A DNA stretch of 56,454 bases from Rhodoferax sp. OV413 (GTDB lineage: Bacteria; Pseudomonadota; Gammaproteobacteria; Burkholderiales; Burkholderiaceae_C): contig CAMAWD010000034.1 of NCBI GenBank assembly GCA_945861785.1, positions 1 through 56,454 of the forward strand, written 5' to 3'. Under the pieces are notes generated by a model, which saw only the letters and a program-made list of their open reading frames with translations, did no database searches and was not told the DNA's origin. Below, in pieces: positions 1-9,849 of the stretch (the first letter of the stretch is position 1; the number at the start of each line of letters is the position of its first letter). Made by a program: the position numbers and the translations under genes.

Positions 1-1
1 C

Positions 2-730
2 AAGACATTCGTGTCGGCCAACCTCGCCGCTGCCCTGGCCAAGCGCGGGCACAGGGTGCTGGTGCTCGACGCTGACCTCGGCCTGGCCAATCTCGATGTG
101 GTGCTCAACCTGTACCCGAAGGTCACGATGCACGACGTCTTCACCGGCAAGGCGAAGCTGGAAGAAGCGATCATCCGGGCGCCTGGGGGCTTTTCGGTGT
201 TGCTGGCCGGATCGGGGATGGTTGAATACTCTCGCCTGACACCCGAGGTGCGCGATGAATTTCTGCGCATCATCACCGGCCTCATTCCCCATTACGACGT
301 GTTGCTGCTCGACACCGGCGCCGGCATTTCTGACGTCGTGCTGTTCGCCGTGTCGCTGGCTTCGGTCGTCCTCGTGGTTGCAACGCCGGAGCCAACGTCC
401 CTGACCGATGCCTATGCCACCATCAAGGTGCTGGCCGCGCAACAAAAACGCACCTCGATCCACATGGTCATCAACCAGACCGCCCGACTGGGTGACGGGC
501 GCGCAATCACCAGCCAGTTGCAGCAGGTCCTGGACCGTTTTGTGATCGCAGAGCCCGGAAAGGGCGTCCGCCTGGTGCACCTGGCCGATATCCCAGCCGA
601 TGCGTCGGTGCGCCAGGCGGTGATGCGCCGCCAGCTGCTCATGCAGGCCATGCCTGGCTGCCCGGCCGCACTGGCAATCACCCAACTGGCCGCCAAAGTG
701 GAAGATTCCGTGCTGCCACCACTGACCTGA
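2..730 (+). CDS. MinD/ParA-family ATPase, FlhG-like (5' end missing)
   Basis: The open frame runs in from the left edge. Its first visible residues, KTFVSANLAAALAKRG, are the end of a deviant Walker A motif (GGxGKT), so the GTG at 11 is not the true start and roughly 15-25 residues are missing. LVLDADLGLANLD is the Walker A' region and YDVLLLDTGAG the switch-II-like Walker B region. TPEPTSLTDAYATIKVL is the signature shared by FlhG/FleN/YlxH-type ATPases that control flagellar number or placement. Such proteins dimerise on ATP and bind membrane or partner proteins. No flagellar gene is visible here, so the target is unknown. It converges with the DUF429 gene (stop to stop 4 bases). Confidence 0.85.
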   Translation, partial: KTFVSANLAAALAKRGHRVLVLDADLGLANLDVVLNLYPKVTMHDVFTGKAKLEEAIIRAPGGFSVLLAGSGMVEYSRLTPEVRDEFLRIITGLIPHYDVLLLDTGAGISDVVLFAVSLASVVLVVATPEPTSLTDAYATIKVLAAQQKRTSIHMVINQTARLGDGRAITSQLQQVLDRFVIAEPGKGVRLVHLADIPADASVRQAVMRRQLLMQAMPGCPAALAITQLAAKVEDSVLPPLT

Positions 731-734
731 TGCC

Positions 735-1592
735 TCAGCCCGGTGCCTGCACCGCCCGGGCTGTCAGTATCCAGCCCTCGAGAGGGTCCATGTCTTGCGG
801 CATGCCGAACAGCGGCGCGCCGCGAACCGACGCCCAGGCGGCCTGGATCAGGCACAAGACTGCATCCAGGCAGTCGCCGCTGGCGTCCTGCACCACGACA
901 TCGCGCTGAACGTCGTTCAGCTCCAGGGACAAGCCGAGCGTGGTTTGTCCCAGTTCGAGACACCGCACCAGCTGCTCACGGCGAAGCCGGCGCTCGGGCG
1001 TTTGTTTGGCCCTGTCATCACTCTTGTAACTTTGCCGGCCCAGGACCTCGCGCGCCAGCAGACCTGGGTAGGCTTCCAGTGCGATCCGTGCCGGCTGGCC
1101 CATGCGGCCCGCCAGACCATCCTGGTGCTGAAGGCCCGGCAGGTGCACCCCTGCCCCAATCAGCAGCGGAACCCCAGCGTGAAGCATGTAGGCAACCGGC
1201 GGATTGACCCATTTCATGGAAGGGCTGGAACCGGCTGGCCGATCGGTGGCCCGGTGTGCAAATTTTGACCCGGCGGGGCGCGCGTCACAGAAGGACTTGA
1301 AGCAGGTACGGATCTGCGCCCGGCTGAGTGCCGCACAGTGGCGCATGCAGGTCGCCCATTCGAGCGGCCAGCCCAGCGACCGGACCAACTCGCGCGGCAG
1401 GCCAAACGGAAGGTCGAAGCCGCCAATCCAGTCGCCCGGCTCGGCAAGCCAAGCCGCGAATGCGTCAAGGGACTCGTGCCGCTGCAAGCGCTCCAACGTC
1501 ACCCGCGCGCCATTGCGATGACCATGCGCCAGCACGATCGGTTTGCCACGGGAGGGACGGCTGCTGAAATCGCAACCAACCAGCTTGGCCAT
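735..1592 (-). CDS. DUF429 family protein
   Basis: A 285-residue protein beginning MAKLVGCDFSSRPSRGK. The early GCDFSS segment with an acidic residue after a short beta strand, the GFDLPFGLPRELV segment near 60, the EAYPGLLAREVLG segment near 175, and the late DCLDAVLCLIQAAW segment match the DUF429 family (RNase H-like fold, predicted nuclease, no firm function). It is the last gene of the minus-strand block, 18 bases after the BLUF gene, and is probably cotranscribed with it. The family call rests on remembered motif pattern; biological role unknown. Confidence 0.7.
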   Translation of the reverse strand: MAKLVGCDFSSRPSRGKPIVLAHGHRNGARVTLERLQRHESLDAFAAWLAEPGDWIGGFDLPFGLPRELVRSLGWPLEWATCMRHCAALSRAQIRTCFKSFCDARPAGSKFAHRATDRPAGSSPSMKWVNPPVAYMLHAGVPLLIGAGVHLPGLQHQDGLAGRMGQPARIALEAYPGLLAREVLGRQSYKSDDRAKQTPERRLRREQLVRCLELGQTTLGLSLELNDVQRDVVVQDASGDCLDAVLCLIQAAWASVRGAPLFGMPQDMDPLEGWILTARAVQAPG

Positions 1593-1610
1593 CGGCAGAA
1601 TGCGAAAGAC

Positions 1611-2033
1611 CTATGCGCGGCCCATGATCGACGCCGTCGCCATCAACTCCTCTAGCAGCGCCAGTGACACCTTTCCCGAAACGGAATAGGGGTCGAGTTC
1701 GGGTTTTTCGGCGTACTTCAGCAGTATTGACGCGTTGATGCGTGACATGTTGACCTGCCCCATGGTCCAGCCACCAAAGCGGCGCTCGGTAATTTCTTCA
1801 TAGTGCAGCAGCACCACATCCTTGTGGCGCGGGTCTTTCTGGATATGGCCGTACAACTCGCTCACGGGCATCCGGCCGCCTTCGATGGCCTGCAGAAAGA
1901 TGCCACCGCCGTAACAAAGGATTCCGGTAATGCCGCACAGCGGGTTGGACTGGCGCGACTGCGAAAGAATGGCATCGATCGCAGCAGCGCTGGTGTCGAC
2001 TGCGCGGCTGGCATAAAGAAGTCGGACCAGCAT
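1611..2033 (-). CDS. Short BLUF-domain blue-light photoreceptor
   Basis: A 140-residue protein made almost entirely of one BLUF (FAD-binding blue-light sensor) domain. The residues that rewire hydrogen bonds around flavin are in place: Tyr7 in LLYASR, Asn30 in SNPLCGITGIL, Gln48 in FLQAIEG, and the Trp/Met segment GGWTMG at 88-92. There is no output domain after about residue 95, only a 45-residue helical tail, so it must signal by protein contact, as other short BLUF proteins do. It starts 4 bases after folE ends and is followed by DUF429, so it is expected to be in the folE operon. The partner is not evident. Confidence 0.9.
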   Translation of the reverse strand: MLVRLLYASRAVDTSAAAIDAILSQSRQSNPLCGITGILCYGGGIFLQAIEGGRMPVSELYGHIQKDPRHKDVVLLHYEEITERRFGGWTMGQVNMSRINASILLKYAEKPELDPYSVSGKVSLALLEELMATASIMGRA

Positions 2034-2037
2034 GGTG

Positions 2038-2763
2038 TCAGCCTCGTCCGGGGATCAGCGAGAGGAATTCACGGCGCAGATTCGGATCCTTGAGGAACAC
2101 GCCGCGCATGACCGAGTTGATCATCTTGCTGTCCATGTCCTTCACGCCGCGCCAGGCCATGCAGTAGTGGCTCGCCTCCATGACGATGGCGAGTCCGTCG
2201 GGCTGGGTCTTTTGCTGGATCAGATCCGCAAGTTGCACCACCGCTTCTTCCTGGATTTGCGGCCGCCCCATGATCCACTCTGCCAGCCGGGCATATTTGG
2301 ACAGGCCGATCACGTTGGTGTGTTCGTTGGGCATGACGCCGATCCAGATCTTGCCAATGATCGGACAGAAGTGGTGGCTGCAGGCGCTTCGCACCGTGAT
2401 TGGCCCCACGATCATCAGTTCGTTGAGGTGCTCGGCATTGGGGAACTCAGTGATCGCGGGCCCGTGCACATAACGACCCCGGAACACCTCGTTGACATAC
2501 ATCTTGGCAACCCGGCGCGCAGTATCGTCGGTGTTGTGGTCGTTTGCAGTGTCGATGACGAGGCTGCTCAGCACGCCTTTCATCTTCTCCTCGACCTCGT
2601 CGAGCAGGAGTTCGAGTTCGCCTGGCTCGACAAACTCGGCGATGTTGTCATTGGCGTTGAAACGCTTGCGTGCAGCCAGCAGACGTTCGCGGATTTTCAC
2701 GGAAACCGGCGTACCTTCTTCTGCTTGTGTTGCACTCATGGTGGTGGGGATCGGCATTAACAT
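2038..2763 (-). CDS. folE: GTP cyclohydrolase I
   Basis: A 241-residue cytosolic enzyme converting GTP to 7,8-dihydroneopterin triphosphate, the first step of tetrahydrofolate synthesis. Zinc ligands are visible as Cys128 and His131 (SACSHHFCPI) and Cys201 (ASHYCMAWRG). VIGLSKYARLAEW and GRPQIQEEAV are family signatures. The N-terminal 40 residues are longer than in E. coli FolE (222 residues). The ATG at 2763 is supported by an AGGA seven bases upstream; an in-frame ATG lies two codons later. NudB, which takes the next step of the pathway, is encoded about 2 kb upstream in the same direction. Confidence 0.97.
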   Translation of the reverse strand: MLMPIPTTMSATQAEEGTPVSVKIRERLLAARKRFNANDNIAEFVEPGELELLLDEVEEKMKGVLSSLVIDTANDHNTDDTARRVAKMYVNEVFRGRYVHGPAITEFPNAEHLNELMIVGPITVRSACSHHFCPIIGKIWIGVMPNEHTNVIGLSKYARLAEWIMGRPQIQEEAVVQLADLIQQKTQPDGLAIVMEASHYCMAWRGVKDMDSKMINSVMRGVFLKDPNLRREFLSLIPGRG

Positions 2764-2830
2764 GGGAACATCCTAACAGCGTTTTCCCAGTGTGGTCTTC
2801 AGGCCACCGGCGCCACGACGGGGCAGGTTC

Positions 2831-4072
2831 TCAATACTGCCGGCCCATCAGAAACAGGCCCACCCGCACCAGCCCATATGCCACCCGGTCGAGCAGGCGC
2901 TGGCGCCACGGCCGATTCGCAAATGCCTGCGCGTTCACTGGCTCTCCCCCGGTTGTCATTGCGAGTTCCAGGCGCGCGAGCAACTCGCGCGCAAACGTCT
3001 CGTCATCCACCACCACGTTGGCCTCCCGTGCCAGAAGCAGGCTCAGCGGATCGAGGTTGGACGAGCCCACAGTGGCCCAGCGCATGTCGACCACCGCCAC
3101 CTTGGCATGCAGGAAACTTGCGGAATACTCGTGTATTTCGACCCCCGCGGCCAGCAATGCGCCATACACCGGCCGCGCCGCGTGGTACTGCATGAAGTAC
3201 TCGTACCGCCCCTGCAGCAGCAGACGCACGCGCACACCGCGACGTGCAGCCCGCACGAGCGAACGGCGCAGACTGGCCCCGGGCAGAAAATAGGCATTTG
3301 CGACCACCACTTCACGGCGCGCGGACTCGATGGCATCGAGATAGGCGTGTTCGATCTTGCGCCGGTTGCGCAGGTTGTCGCGCAACACCAGACGCGCCCG
3401 GGCGCCACGCCCGGGCGCGCTGGACGGCAGGGGTGGCGCGTGTGCCGGGCCCGCGGGCACGGCCGCTTGGCGATTGGCAAGCGCCTTGCGAAGGGAGGCC
3501 TGCAACTCGCGCCACACAGCAGGAAACTCCCGGGCGTTGACATCCGACGCCAATTGCATTCGCCACCAGAGCTGTGCCATCGTCTCCCGAACCTCCCGCA
3601 CCAGCGGGCCTGTGACGCGCAAGGCAAAGTCCAGCCGGGGTTCGGTCAGCGCGCCATGGTTCGGATCGACGAAATCATCGAGGACGTTGATTCCGCCACA
3701 AAAGGCGATATCCCCATCGACCACACACAACTTGCGATGCAGTCGCCGCCAGCGGCTCGGGATGAACATGCCAAGTCGGCCAAGTGGCAAGAAAATATGC
3801 CAGGAGACACCATGCAGGTCGAAACGCACAGCCCACTGCGGCGGCAACTCGGGTGTGCCCACGCCATCCATGGCCAGGAAGACGCTCACCCCCCGCACTG
3901 CGGCGCGGTCCAGCGCCTCGGCTACGCGGGTACCGGATGCGTCAAAGTGAAAGATGTAGGTTTCCAGGCGCACTTCATGGAGGCTGCGGTCAATCGCATC
4001 CACGAGCGAAGCGAAATACGCCTGCCCGCCTTGCAGCAACTCGACATGGTGTCCTTCACGCAATGTGGACAT
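2831..4072 (-). CDS. clsB: Cardiolipin synthase B-type phospholipase D
   Basis: Two HKD phospholipase D motifs are present: HRKLCVVD at about residue 112 and HAKVAVVD at about 322. Each supplies His, Lys and Asp for phosphatidyl transfer between lipids at the inner membrane. With the start at ATG 4072 (MSTLREGHHVELLQGG) the protein is 413 residues, the same as E. coli ClsB. A longer frame to 4147 would overlap the upstream gene and reads as unconserved sequence. It follows an EEP-family gene by 17 bases, the same pairing as ybhP-clsB in E. coli. The basic, hydrophobic C terminus may aid membrane contact. Confidence 0.9.
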   Translation of the reverse strand: MSTLREGHHVELLQGGQAYFASLVDAIDRSLHEVRLETYIFHFDASGTRVAEALDRAAVRGVSVFLAMDGVGTPELPPQWAVRFDLHGVSWHIFLPLGRLGMFIPSRWRRLHRKLCVVDGDIAFCGGINVLDDFVDPNHGALTEPRLDFALRVTGPLVREVRETMAQLWWRMQLASDVNAREFPAVWRELQASLRKALANRQAAVPAGPAHAPPLPSSAPGRGARARLVLRDNLRNRRKIEHAYLDAIESARREVVVANAYFLPGASLRRSLVRAARRGVRVRLLLQGRYEYFMQYHAARPVYGALLAAGVEIHEYSASFLHAKVAVVDMRWATVGSSNLDPLSLLLAREANVVVDDETFARELLARLELAMTTGGEPVNAQAFANRPWRQRLLDRVAYGLVRVGLFLMGRQY

Positions 4073-4089
4073 GCGTCTTGGCCTGCCGG

Positions 4090-4824
4090 TCAGTCCGGCA
4101 GGGCGAACTCGGCAATCAGGGGAAGGTGGTCTGACATGCGCCACCACTCACGGCCACGCAGCACCTGAACACCCACCGGGCGCAGGCCCCGCGCAAACAC
4201 ATGGTCGAGTTGTACCAAGGGAAGGCGGGCGGGGAAGGTCGCCTGGCGTTCACCTTCGAAGGCATGCAGCCCGATTTGCGCCAGTTCGCGCCCTGCGACC
4301 GCACGCCCATCGTTGAAATCGCCAGCCACGAGCACGGGCATGTCGGCGGGAATTTCGCGCGTGATGTAACGCCGCAACTGGGCCAACTGGCGCAGCCGAC
4401 TGGGGCGGATCAAGCCCAGGTGCACCACCACCACATGCACCAGGCAATCACGCACAAGCAATTCCGAATGCAGCAAGCCACGCTGCTCGAAACGGTGGTC
4501 GGACATGTCCTCGTGCTGATGGTCCAGCACCGGCCAGCGTGACAGTAGCGCATTGCCATGTTCGCCATGGCGGGTGTAGGCATTGGTGCGGTACACAGCC
4601 TGGTAACCATCGGGAGCGAGGAAATCGGCCTGCGGCAGTTCGGGCCAATGGGTGAAGTAGCGCGCCTCGCCACGGTGCAGCTTGCGCACTTCCTGCAGGC
4701 ATATGACATCTGCATCAAACTGCCCGATGGCCAAACCCAGGTTATGGATCTCCAGCCGGCGGCGGGGACCGACGCCCTGGACTCCCTTGTGGATGTTGTA
4801 GGTGGCGACGCGCAGCGTGTTCAT
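4090..4824 (-). CDS. Endonuclease/exonuclease/phosphatase-fold protein (YbhP-like)
   Basis: A 244-residue protein with EEP-fold landmarks: VATYNIHKGVQG (residues 6-17), CLQEVRKL with the metal-binding Glu, VAGDFNDGRA with catalytic Asp/Asn, and the terminal MSDHLPLIAEF with the catalytic Asp-His pair. The start at 4824 overlaps the nudB stop as ATGA (4821-4824), implying translational coupling, and replaces a longer frame to 4923. The E. coli relative YbhP lies beside ClsB as here; its substrate is unknown and could be DNA, RNA or a phosphoester lipid. Confidence 0.85.
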   Translation of the reverse strand: MNTLRVATYNIHKGVQGVGPRRRLEIHNLGLAIGQFDADVICLQEVRKLHRGEARYFTHWPELPQADFLAPDGYQAVYRTNAYTRHGEHGNALLSRWPVLDHQHEDMSDHRFEQRGLLHSELLVRDCLVHVVVVHLGLIRPSRLRQLAQLRRYITREIPADMPVLVAGDFNDGRAVAGRELAQIGLHAFEGERQATFPARLPLVQLDHVFARGLRPVGVQVLRGREWWRMSDHLPLIAEFALPD

Positions 4825-5303
4825 GGTGTTGCCAGGTTTGCCAGCATGCGCGGCAGCATCAGGATGGCTTCGGCATTGGACGGGGAGAAGCAGGCCTCGG
4901 CCGCCTCGCGCCAATTCAGCCAACGGTACGCGCTGTGCTCGCGCGGATTCAATATGACCGGGATGCCATTCGCCACCTGCAACGAAAAAAGGTGTTCGGT
5001 GTTGCGCGTTACACCAGCCGCGTACCGGTGCCGCCAGCGCGGGTAAATCTCGTAGACATTCTCGAGATGCCAGTCAAGCAGCTGCAACCCGGGTGGCGCA
5101 CAGGCGCGGCAATCGATCCCGGTTTCCTCGAATACCTCGCGGCCGGCCGTCACCGCAAACGGCTCCTGCAGATCGTCCTTGCTTCCCGTGACAGACTGCC
5201 AGAAATCCAGGGCGTCGGCCCGTTTGATCAGCAGGACGTCCAGTGCGGCAGTGTGGATGACCACCAGCACAGATTGCGGAATCTTGACGGCTCGCGACAT
5301 CAT
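4821..5303 (-). CDS. nudB: Dihydroneopterin triphosphate pyrophosphatase
   Basis: A 160-residue Nudix hydrolase whose Nudix box core REVFEETGI spans residues 55-63. The WQSVTGSKDD segment before it and the late HSAYRWLNWREA segment are typical of NudB. NudB removes pyrophosphate from dihydroneopterin triphosphate, the product of FolE, feeding folate synthesis. It starts 28 bases after aspS ends, a pairing conserved in many proteobacteria, and its stop overlaps the next start by four bases. The glycine that opens the Nudix box appears shifted by one residue relative to the strict pattern, which I read as family variation. Met1 or Met2 could be the start. Confidence 0.9.
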   Translation of the reverse strand: MMSRAVKIPQSVLVVIHTAALDVLLIKRADALDFWQSVTGSKDDLQEPFAVTAGREVFEETGIDCRACAPPGLQLLDWHLENVYEIYPRWRHRYAAGVTRNTEHLFSLQVANGIPVILNPREHSAYRWLNWREAAEACFSPSNAEAILMLPRMLANLATP

Positions 5304-5331
5304 TTATGGCCGCTTTCAGGGCCGCCGTGCC

Positions 5332-7158
5332 TCAGGTCGGCGCCACCGTCCTCAGGCGGATATGCAATTCGCGCAGCTGCTTTTCGTCAACCGCCGAGGG
5401 GGCATTGGTCAGCAGGCACTGCGCGCGCTGGGTCTTGGGGAAGGCGATCACATCACGGATAGATTCGGCCCCGGTCATGAGCGTCACGATCCGGTCCAGG
5501 CCAAATGCCAGTCCACCGTGCGGAGGCGCTCCGTACTGCAAGGCGTCGAGCAAAAAGCCGAACTTGAGTTGCGCGTCTTCGGGCGTGATCTTGAGGGCGT
5601 CGAACACCTTCTTCTGGACGTCGGCACGGTGGATACGCACCGAACCGCCACCCATTTCCCATCCATTGAGCACCATGTCATAACCCTTGGAGATGCATCT
5701 CTCGGGGGCCGAAACCATCCAGTCTTCATGGCCGTCCTTGGGCGCAGTGAACGGATGGTGCGTAGCGGTATGTCGCTGGGCTTCCTCGTCGAATTCGAAC
5801 ATCGGGAAGTCAACCACCCACAGCGGCCGCCAACCAGCCTCGAACAGGCCATTCTCACGGCCGAACTCACTGTGGCCGATCTTGACGCGCAACGCCCCGA
5901 TGGCATCGTTGACGATCTTGGCCTTGTCAGCACCAAAGAACAGCAGGTCGCCATCCTGGGCGCCTGTGCGCGCCAGCACCTCGGTCAGTGCGCGGTCGTG
6001 CAGGTTCTTGACGATCGGGCTTTGCAGCCCCGGCCAGCGCGCAGCCTTCTCGCCGGCACCCCGCGCAGCCTCGTTCACTTTGATGTAGGCCAGGCCCTTG
6101 GCGCCGTAGATCTTCACGAATTCGGCGTAGGCATCGATTGCGCTGCGTGTCAAACCGCCTGCCTCCCGCGCGCCGCCCGGCACCCGCAGCGCAACCACAC
6201 GACCGCCCTTGGCGTTGGCGGCCCCGGAGAACACCTTGAAGTCGACGTCGGTCATCAGGTCAGTGACCTCGGCGAACTCCATCTTCACGCGCAGGTCCGG
6301 CTTGTCCGAGCCATAACGGTGCATCGCTTCGGAATACGGCATCACCGGGAATTCACCCAGGTCGACGTTGATCGTGTTGCGAAACACCTTGGTGATCATG
6401 TCCTGGGTGAGCGCGCGGATCTCCTCCTCCTCCATGAAGGATGTCTCGATATCGATCTGCGTGAACTCGGGTTGGCGGTCGGCACGCAGGTCTTCATCGC
6501 GAAAGCACTTGGTGATCTGGTAGTAACGGTCGTAACCGGCCACCATCAGCAACTGCTTGAACAACTGCGGTGACTGTGGCAGGGCAAAAAAGTAACCATC
6601 GTGGACACGGCTTGGCACCAGGTAGTCGCGCGCGCCTTCGGGCGTGGACTTGGTCAGCATGGGTGTCTCGATGTCGATGAAACCGCTCGCGTCCAGGAAC
6701 TTGCGCACTTCCATGGCCACGCGGTAACGCAGGCGCAGGTTGTTTTGCATGTAAGGCCGTCGCAGATCAAGCACCCGGTGTGTCAGCCGGGTGGTTTCAC
6801 TGAGGTTGTCGTCATCGAGCTGGAACGGCGGCGTGACAGAGGGGTTGAGCACAATCAGTTCATGGCACAACACCTCTACCTTGCCGCTGCGCAGGCTGTC
6901 GTTGGTGGTGCCGTCAGGGCGGGCGCGCACCAGCCCGCGCACCTGAATGCAGAATTCGTTGCGCACGCCTTCGGCGCGTGCGAACATCTCGGCGCGGTCC
7001 GGGTCGCACACGACCTGCACATAACCTTCGCGGTCCCGCAGGTCGACAAAGATCACACCACCGTGGTCGCGCCGGCGGTTGACCCAACCGCACAGGGAAA
7101 CAGTTTGCCCCAGCAGGGCATCGGTCACCAGACCGCAATATTCGGAACGCATCGCCAT
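5332..7158 (-). CDS. aspS: Aspartyl-tRNA synthetase
   Basis: A 608-residue class II synthetase that charges tRNA-Asp (and in bacteria lacking AsnRS also tRNA-Asn). It has an N-terminal OB-fold anticodon domain ([23 protein letters not shown]), motif 2 ([18 protein letters not shown]), an inserted GAD-type domain in the middle, and motif 3 ([15 protein letters not shown]). The ATG at 7158 has GAAAG six bases upstream and is preferred to the TTG at 7164. Gene order DUF502-aspS-nudB is common in betaproteobacteria. Confidence 0.97.
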   Translation of the reverse strand: MAMRSEYCGLVTDALLGQTVSLCGWVNRRRDHGGVIFVDLRDREGYVQVVCDPDRAEMFARAEGVRNEFCIQVRGLVRARPDGTTNDSLRSGKVEVLCHELIVLNPSVTPPFQLDDDNLSETTRLTHRVLDLRRPYMQNNLRLRYRVAMEVRKFLDASGFIDIETPMLTKSTPEGARDYLVPSRVHDGYFFALPQSPQLFKQLLMVAGYDRYYQITKCFRDEDLRADRQPEFTQIDIETSFMEEEEIRALTQDMITKVFRNTINVDLGEFPVMPYSEAMHRYGSDKPDLRVKMEFAEVTDLMTDVDFKVFSGAANAKGGRVVALRVPGGAREAGGLTRSAIDAYAEFVKIYGAKGLAYIKVNEAARGAGEKAARWPGLQSPIVKNLHDRALTEVLARTGAQDGDLLFFGADKAKIVNDAIGALRVKIGHSEFGRENGLFEAGWRPLWVVDFPMFEFDEEAQRHTATHHPFTAPKDGHEDWMVSAPERCISKGYDMVLNGWEMGGGSVRIHRADVQKKVFDALKITPEDAQLKFGFLLDALQYGAPPHGGLAFGLDRIVTLMTGAESIRDVIAFPKTQRAQCLLTNAPSAVDEKQLRELHIRLRTVAPT

Positions 7159-7207
7159 AATCAACTTTCAGGCTACCGGACCGGTGTCCGGTACAAAAAC
7201 ACAACAA

Positions 7208-7852
7208 TCATTTCGCGTCCAAGCTGCGCGGGGTAGACGCCGGGGACACTGCCCCCATGGAAATCACATAGGTCAAAGCTTCGTCCACGCTCATGTCGAG
7301 TTCAATCACCTCCGAACGCGGCAACATCAGGAAGAAGCCGCTGGTCGGGTTGGGCGTGGTCGGAACATACACACTCACGTAGTCCGGGCCCAGGTGCGAC
7401 GCGACCTCGCCAGCAGGTGTGCCGGTCTGAAAGGCGACCGTCCAGGAGCCGGCACGCGGGTACTGGATCAGCATAGCCCTGCGAAAAGCATTGCCGTCGC
7501 TGGAAAACAATGTAGTTGAAAGCTTCTTGACGCTGGTGTAGATCGACTTGAAGATGGGGATGTTGGCGAACAGCCGGTCCCATTGCCGCACCCACCAGCG
7601 CCCCGCCACGTTCGACACCAGGGCCCCGGTGAACAGCAAGGTCAGGAAGACCAGGATGACGCCCAGGCCATGAATGGAGCGCATCCTGTCAATCAAGGGA
7701 CTCTGGCCGTCTGGGAGAAAAGCCTCCAGGCCGAACAAGACACCGGAAAAAATGCCGTCGAGCAGGCCTATGAGCCACAACATGACCCACACGGTGATCG
7801 CCAACGGCAACCAGACCAGCAGCCCGGTGATCAGGTATTTCTTTATCGGCAT
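7208..7852 (-). CDS. DUF502 family inner-membrane protein
   Basis: A 214-residue protein with two membrane segments near the N terminus (about residues 7-35 and 62-85), followed by the family motif IPIFKSIYTSVKKL and a C-terminal soluble domain with VPTTPNPTSGFFLMLP and a late VDEALTYVISMG. These match DUF502, a widespread membrane family of unknown function. It lies between the FmdB zinc-ribbon gene and aspS, spaced 24 and 49 bases, so it is probably cotranscribed with both. Confidence 0.88.
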   Translation of the reverse strand: MPIKKYLITGLLVWLPLAITVWVMLWLIGLLDGIFSGVLFGLEAFLPDGQSPLIDRMRSIHGLGVILVFLTLLFTGALVSNVAGRWWVRQWDRLFANIPIFKSIYTSVKKLSTTLFSSDGNAFRRAMLIQYPRAGSWTVAFQTGTPAGEVASHLGPDYVSVYVPTTPNPTSGFFLMLPRSEVIELDMSVDEALTYVISMGAVSPASTPRSLDAK

Positions 7853-7876
7853 GGCAACTCTGTAGGACGGCGTAAA

Positions 7877-8212
7877 TCAGGTACCGGCGGCAGGGGGCGG
7901 TGCGTCCGCCTTCTTGACCGGGGTCGCGTCGGGTTTCGTGGCCTCGGTGCCAGCGCTGTCCGGCTTTGCTTCGGGCTTGGCGTCGCCCCCCTCGGAGCCT
8001 TTGTCGCCAGCGGGTGGAGTTGCACCACCGCCACCCTTGAAATCAGTGGCGTACCAGCCGGAACCCTTGAGCTGGAAACCCGCTGCCGTGAGTTGTTTCT
8101 TGAACGCCGTGGCGCCACACTTTGGGCAGTCGGACAAGGGCGCGTCGGAGAGCTTCTGCAGCACGTCTTTGGCAAAGCCGCAGGAATCACATTTGTAGGC
8201 GTAGATTGGCAT
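7877..8212 (-). CDS. FmdB-family putative regulatory zinc-ribbon protein
   Basis: A 111-residue protein beginning MPIYAYKCDSCG, with a second CPKCG pair at about 29-33. Together these form the single zinc ribbon of the FmdB/CxxC-CxxC-SSSS family. The rest is a low-complexity tail rich in Pro, Ala, Lys and Asp, probably disordered. The name comes from a gene near formamidase in Methylophilus, where regulation was suggested; its function here is not established. It lies 71 bases after ubiB and heads the DUF502-aspS group. Confidence 0.88.
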   Translation of the reverse strand: MPIYAYKCDSCGFAKDVLQKLSDAPLSDCPKCGATAFKKQLTAAGFQLKGSGWYATDFKGGGGATPPAGDKGSEGGDAKPEAKPDSAGTEATKPDATPVKKADAPPPAAGT

Positions 8213-8283
8213 GGTGCTGAAGATTGGTTTCTGCGAGTCGCAAAAACCTTCAATTATAGGGAGGCGGGGTTGCTGCCGGCAGG

Positions 8284-9849
8284 CTAGAAGATCCAGATTC
8301 GCACGATGATCTGCATGACCACCAGCCCAAGCGCAAAACCCAGGCCCCCGTAGATCAAACCCTGCAGCAGCCGGTTCGTCCGCCGCTGCTCTACCAGCAG
8401 TTCGTCGAGTTCGCGTTTGAGCCCGACAGGCCGCTGCTGCAGGTAGTCGTGCAGCAGTCGCGGCAACTCAGGGATGAGTTTGGCGTAACGCGGGGCCTCT
8501 CCCTTGAGTTGATCCCACAATTTTTGCGGCCCGACCTGCTCGATCATCCACTTCTCCAAGAACGGCTTGGCGCTGTTCCACAGGTCCAGATCCGGATCGA
8601 GTTCACGGCCCAGGCCTTCGATGTTGAGAAGTGTCTTCTGCAGCAAGACAAGCTGCGGCTGGATTTCGACCTGAAACCGCCTTGAGGTCTGGAACAGCCG
8701 CATCAACACCATGCCGAGCGAGATTTCCCTCAGCGGGCGGTCGAAATAGGGTTCGCACACCGAGCGCACAGCGCCCTCCAGTTCATCCACGCGTGTGCCC
8801 GCCGGAACCCACCCCGACTCGATGTGCAGTTCTGCAACCCTTTTGTAGTCTCTCCTGAAAAATGCAGTGAAGTTCTGCGCCAGGTACTCCTTGTCCGATT
8901 CGGTGAGCGTGCCCACGATGCCGAAGTCGAGCGAAATGTAGCGCCCGAACGTGGCCGGCTCGACGCTGACCTGGATGTTGCCCGGGTGCATGTCGGCGTG
9001 AAAGAAGCCGTCGCGGAAAACCTGGGTGAAAAACAGGGTCACGCCGTCGCGGGCGAGTTTGGGGATGTCCACGCCGGCTTCGCGCAAGCGCGCAACCTGG
9101 CTGATCGGGATGCCACGCATGCGTTCCATCACGATCACCTCCGAGCTGCAGTAGTCCCAGTACATCTCGGGGATCAAGACCAGGTCCAGCCCGGCCATGT
9201 TCCGCCGCAACTGGGCTGCAGATGCAGCTTCGCGGACAAGGTCCAGTTCATCGTGCAGGTATTTATCGAATTCGGCCACCACCTCGCGTGGCTTGAGGCG
9301 TTTGCCGTCGGAGGACAGGACCTCAACCCAGCCCGCCATCATCCGCATAAGGCCGAGGTCCTTTTCGATCGCGGACAACATGCCGGGCCGCAACACCTTG
9401 ACCGCAACGTCCCGCTGCTTTCCTGATCGGTCCTTGAGCACAGCAAAATGCACTTGGGCGATCGAAGCACTCGCCACAGGCTCTCGCTCGAACGAGGAAA
9501 AAATCTCACCGACCGGTTTGCCGAATGCACGCTCGATCGAGGCCACCGCGATGTCCGTGCTGAACGGCGGAACACGGTCCTGGAGAAGTGCCAGTTCATC
9601 GGAGATATCGACCGGCAACAGGTCTCGGCGGGTCGAGAGCACCTGACCGAACTTCACGAAAATCGGGCCCAGGCGCTCCAGAGCCTGCCGCAAACGCTGG
9701 CCACGGGGGGCATCGAGCCTGCGGCCAACCGACAGCACACGGGCCAGCACGCGCAGCCAGGGCTTTTCGAAACTGTTCAGGAAGAGTTCATCGAGCCCGA
9801 ACCGCACAACCACCCAAGCTATGAAAAATCCGCGGAACAGCCGCCTCAT
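8284..9849 (-). CDS. ubiB: Ubiquinone biosynthesis ATPase/kinase-like protein UbiB
   Basis: A 521-residue member of the ADCK/ABC1/UbiB family. The diagnostic KxGQ motif is in [16 protein letters not shown]. Kinase-fold landmarks include VAVKVLRPG (the Lys), the DELDL segment and [11 protein letters not shown], with a following LDFGIVG in the metal-binding position. The C terminus carries two closely spaced hydrophobic segments ([19 protein letters not shown]), anchoring it to the inner membrane. It is needed for ubiquinone synthesis, probably moving or presenting lipid intermediates. The start overlaps the ubiJ stop by four bases (ATGA), and ubiE lies upstream in the same run. Confidence 0.96.
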   Translation of the reverse strand: MRRLFRGFFIAWVVVRFGLDELFLNSFEKPWLRVLARVLSVGRRLDAPRGQRLRQALERLGPIFVKFGQVLSTRRDLLPVDISDELALLQDRVPPFSTDIAVASIERAFGKPVGEIFSSFEREPVASASIAQVHFAVLKDRSGKQRDVAVKVLRPGMLSAIEKDLGLMRMMAGWVEVLSSDGKRLKPREVVAEFDKYLHDELDLVREAASAAQLRRNMAGLDLVLIPEMYWDYCSSEVIVMERMRGIPISQVARLREAGVDIPKLARDGVTLFFTQVFRDGFFHADMHPGNIQVSVEPATFGRYISLDFGIVGTLTESDKEYLAQNFTAFFRRDYKRVAELHIESGWVPAGTRVDELEGAVRSVCEPYFDRPLREISLGMVLMRLFQTSRRFQVEIQPQLVLLQKTLLNIEGLGRELDPDLDLWNSAKPFLEKWMIEQVGPQKLWDQLKGEAPRYAKLIPELPRLLHDYLQQRPVGLKRELDELLVEQRRTNRLLQGLIYGGLGFALGLVVMQIIVRIWIF

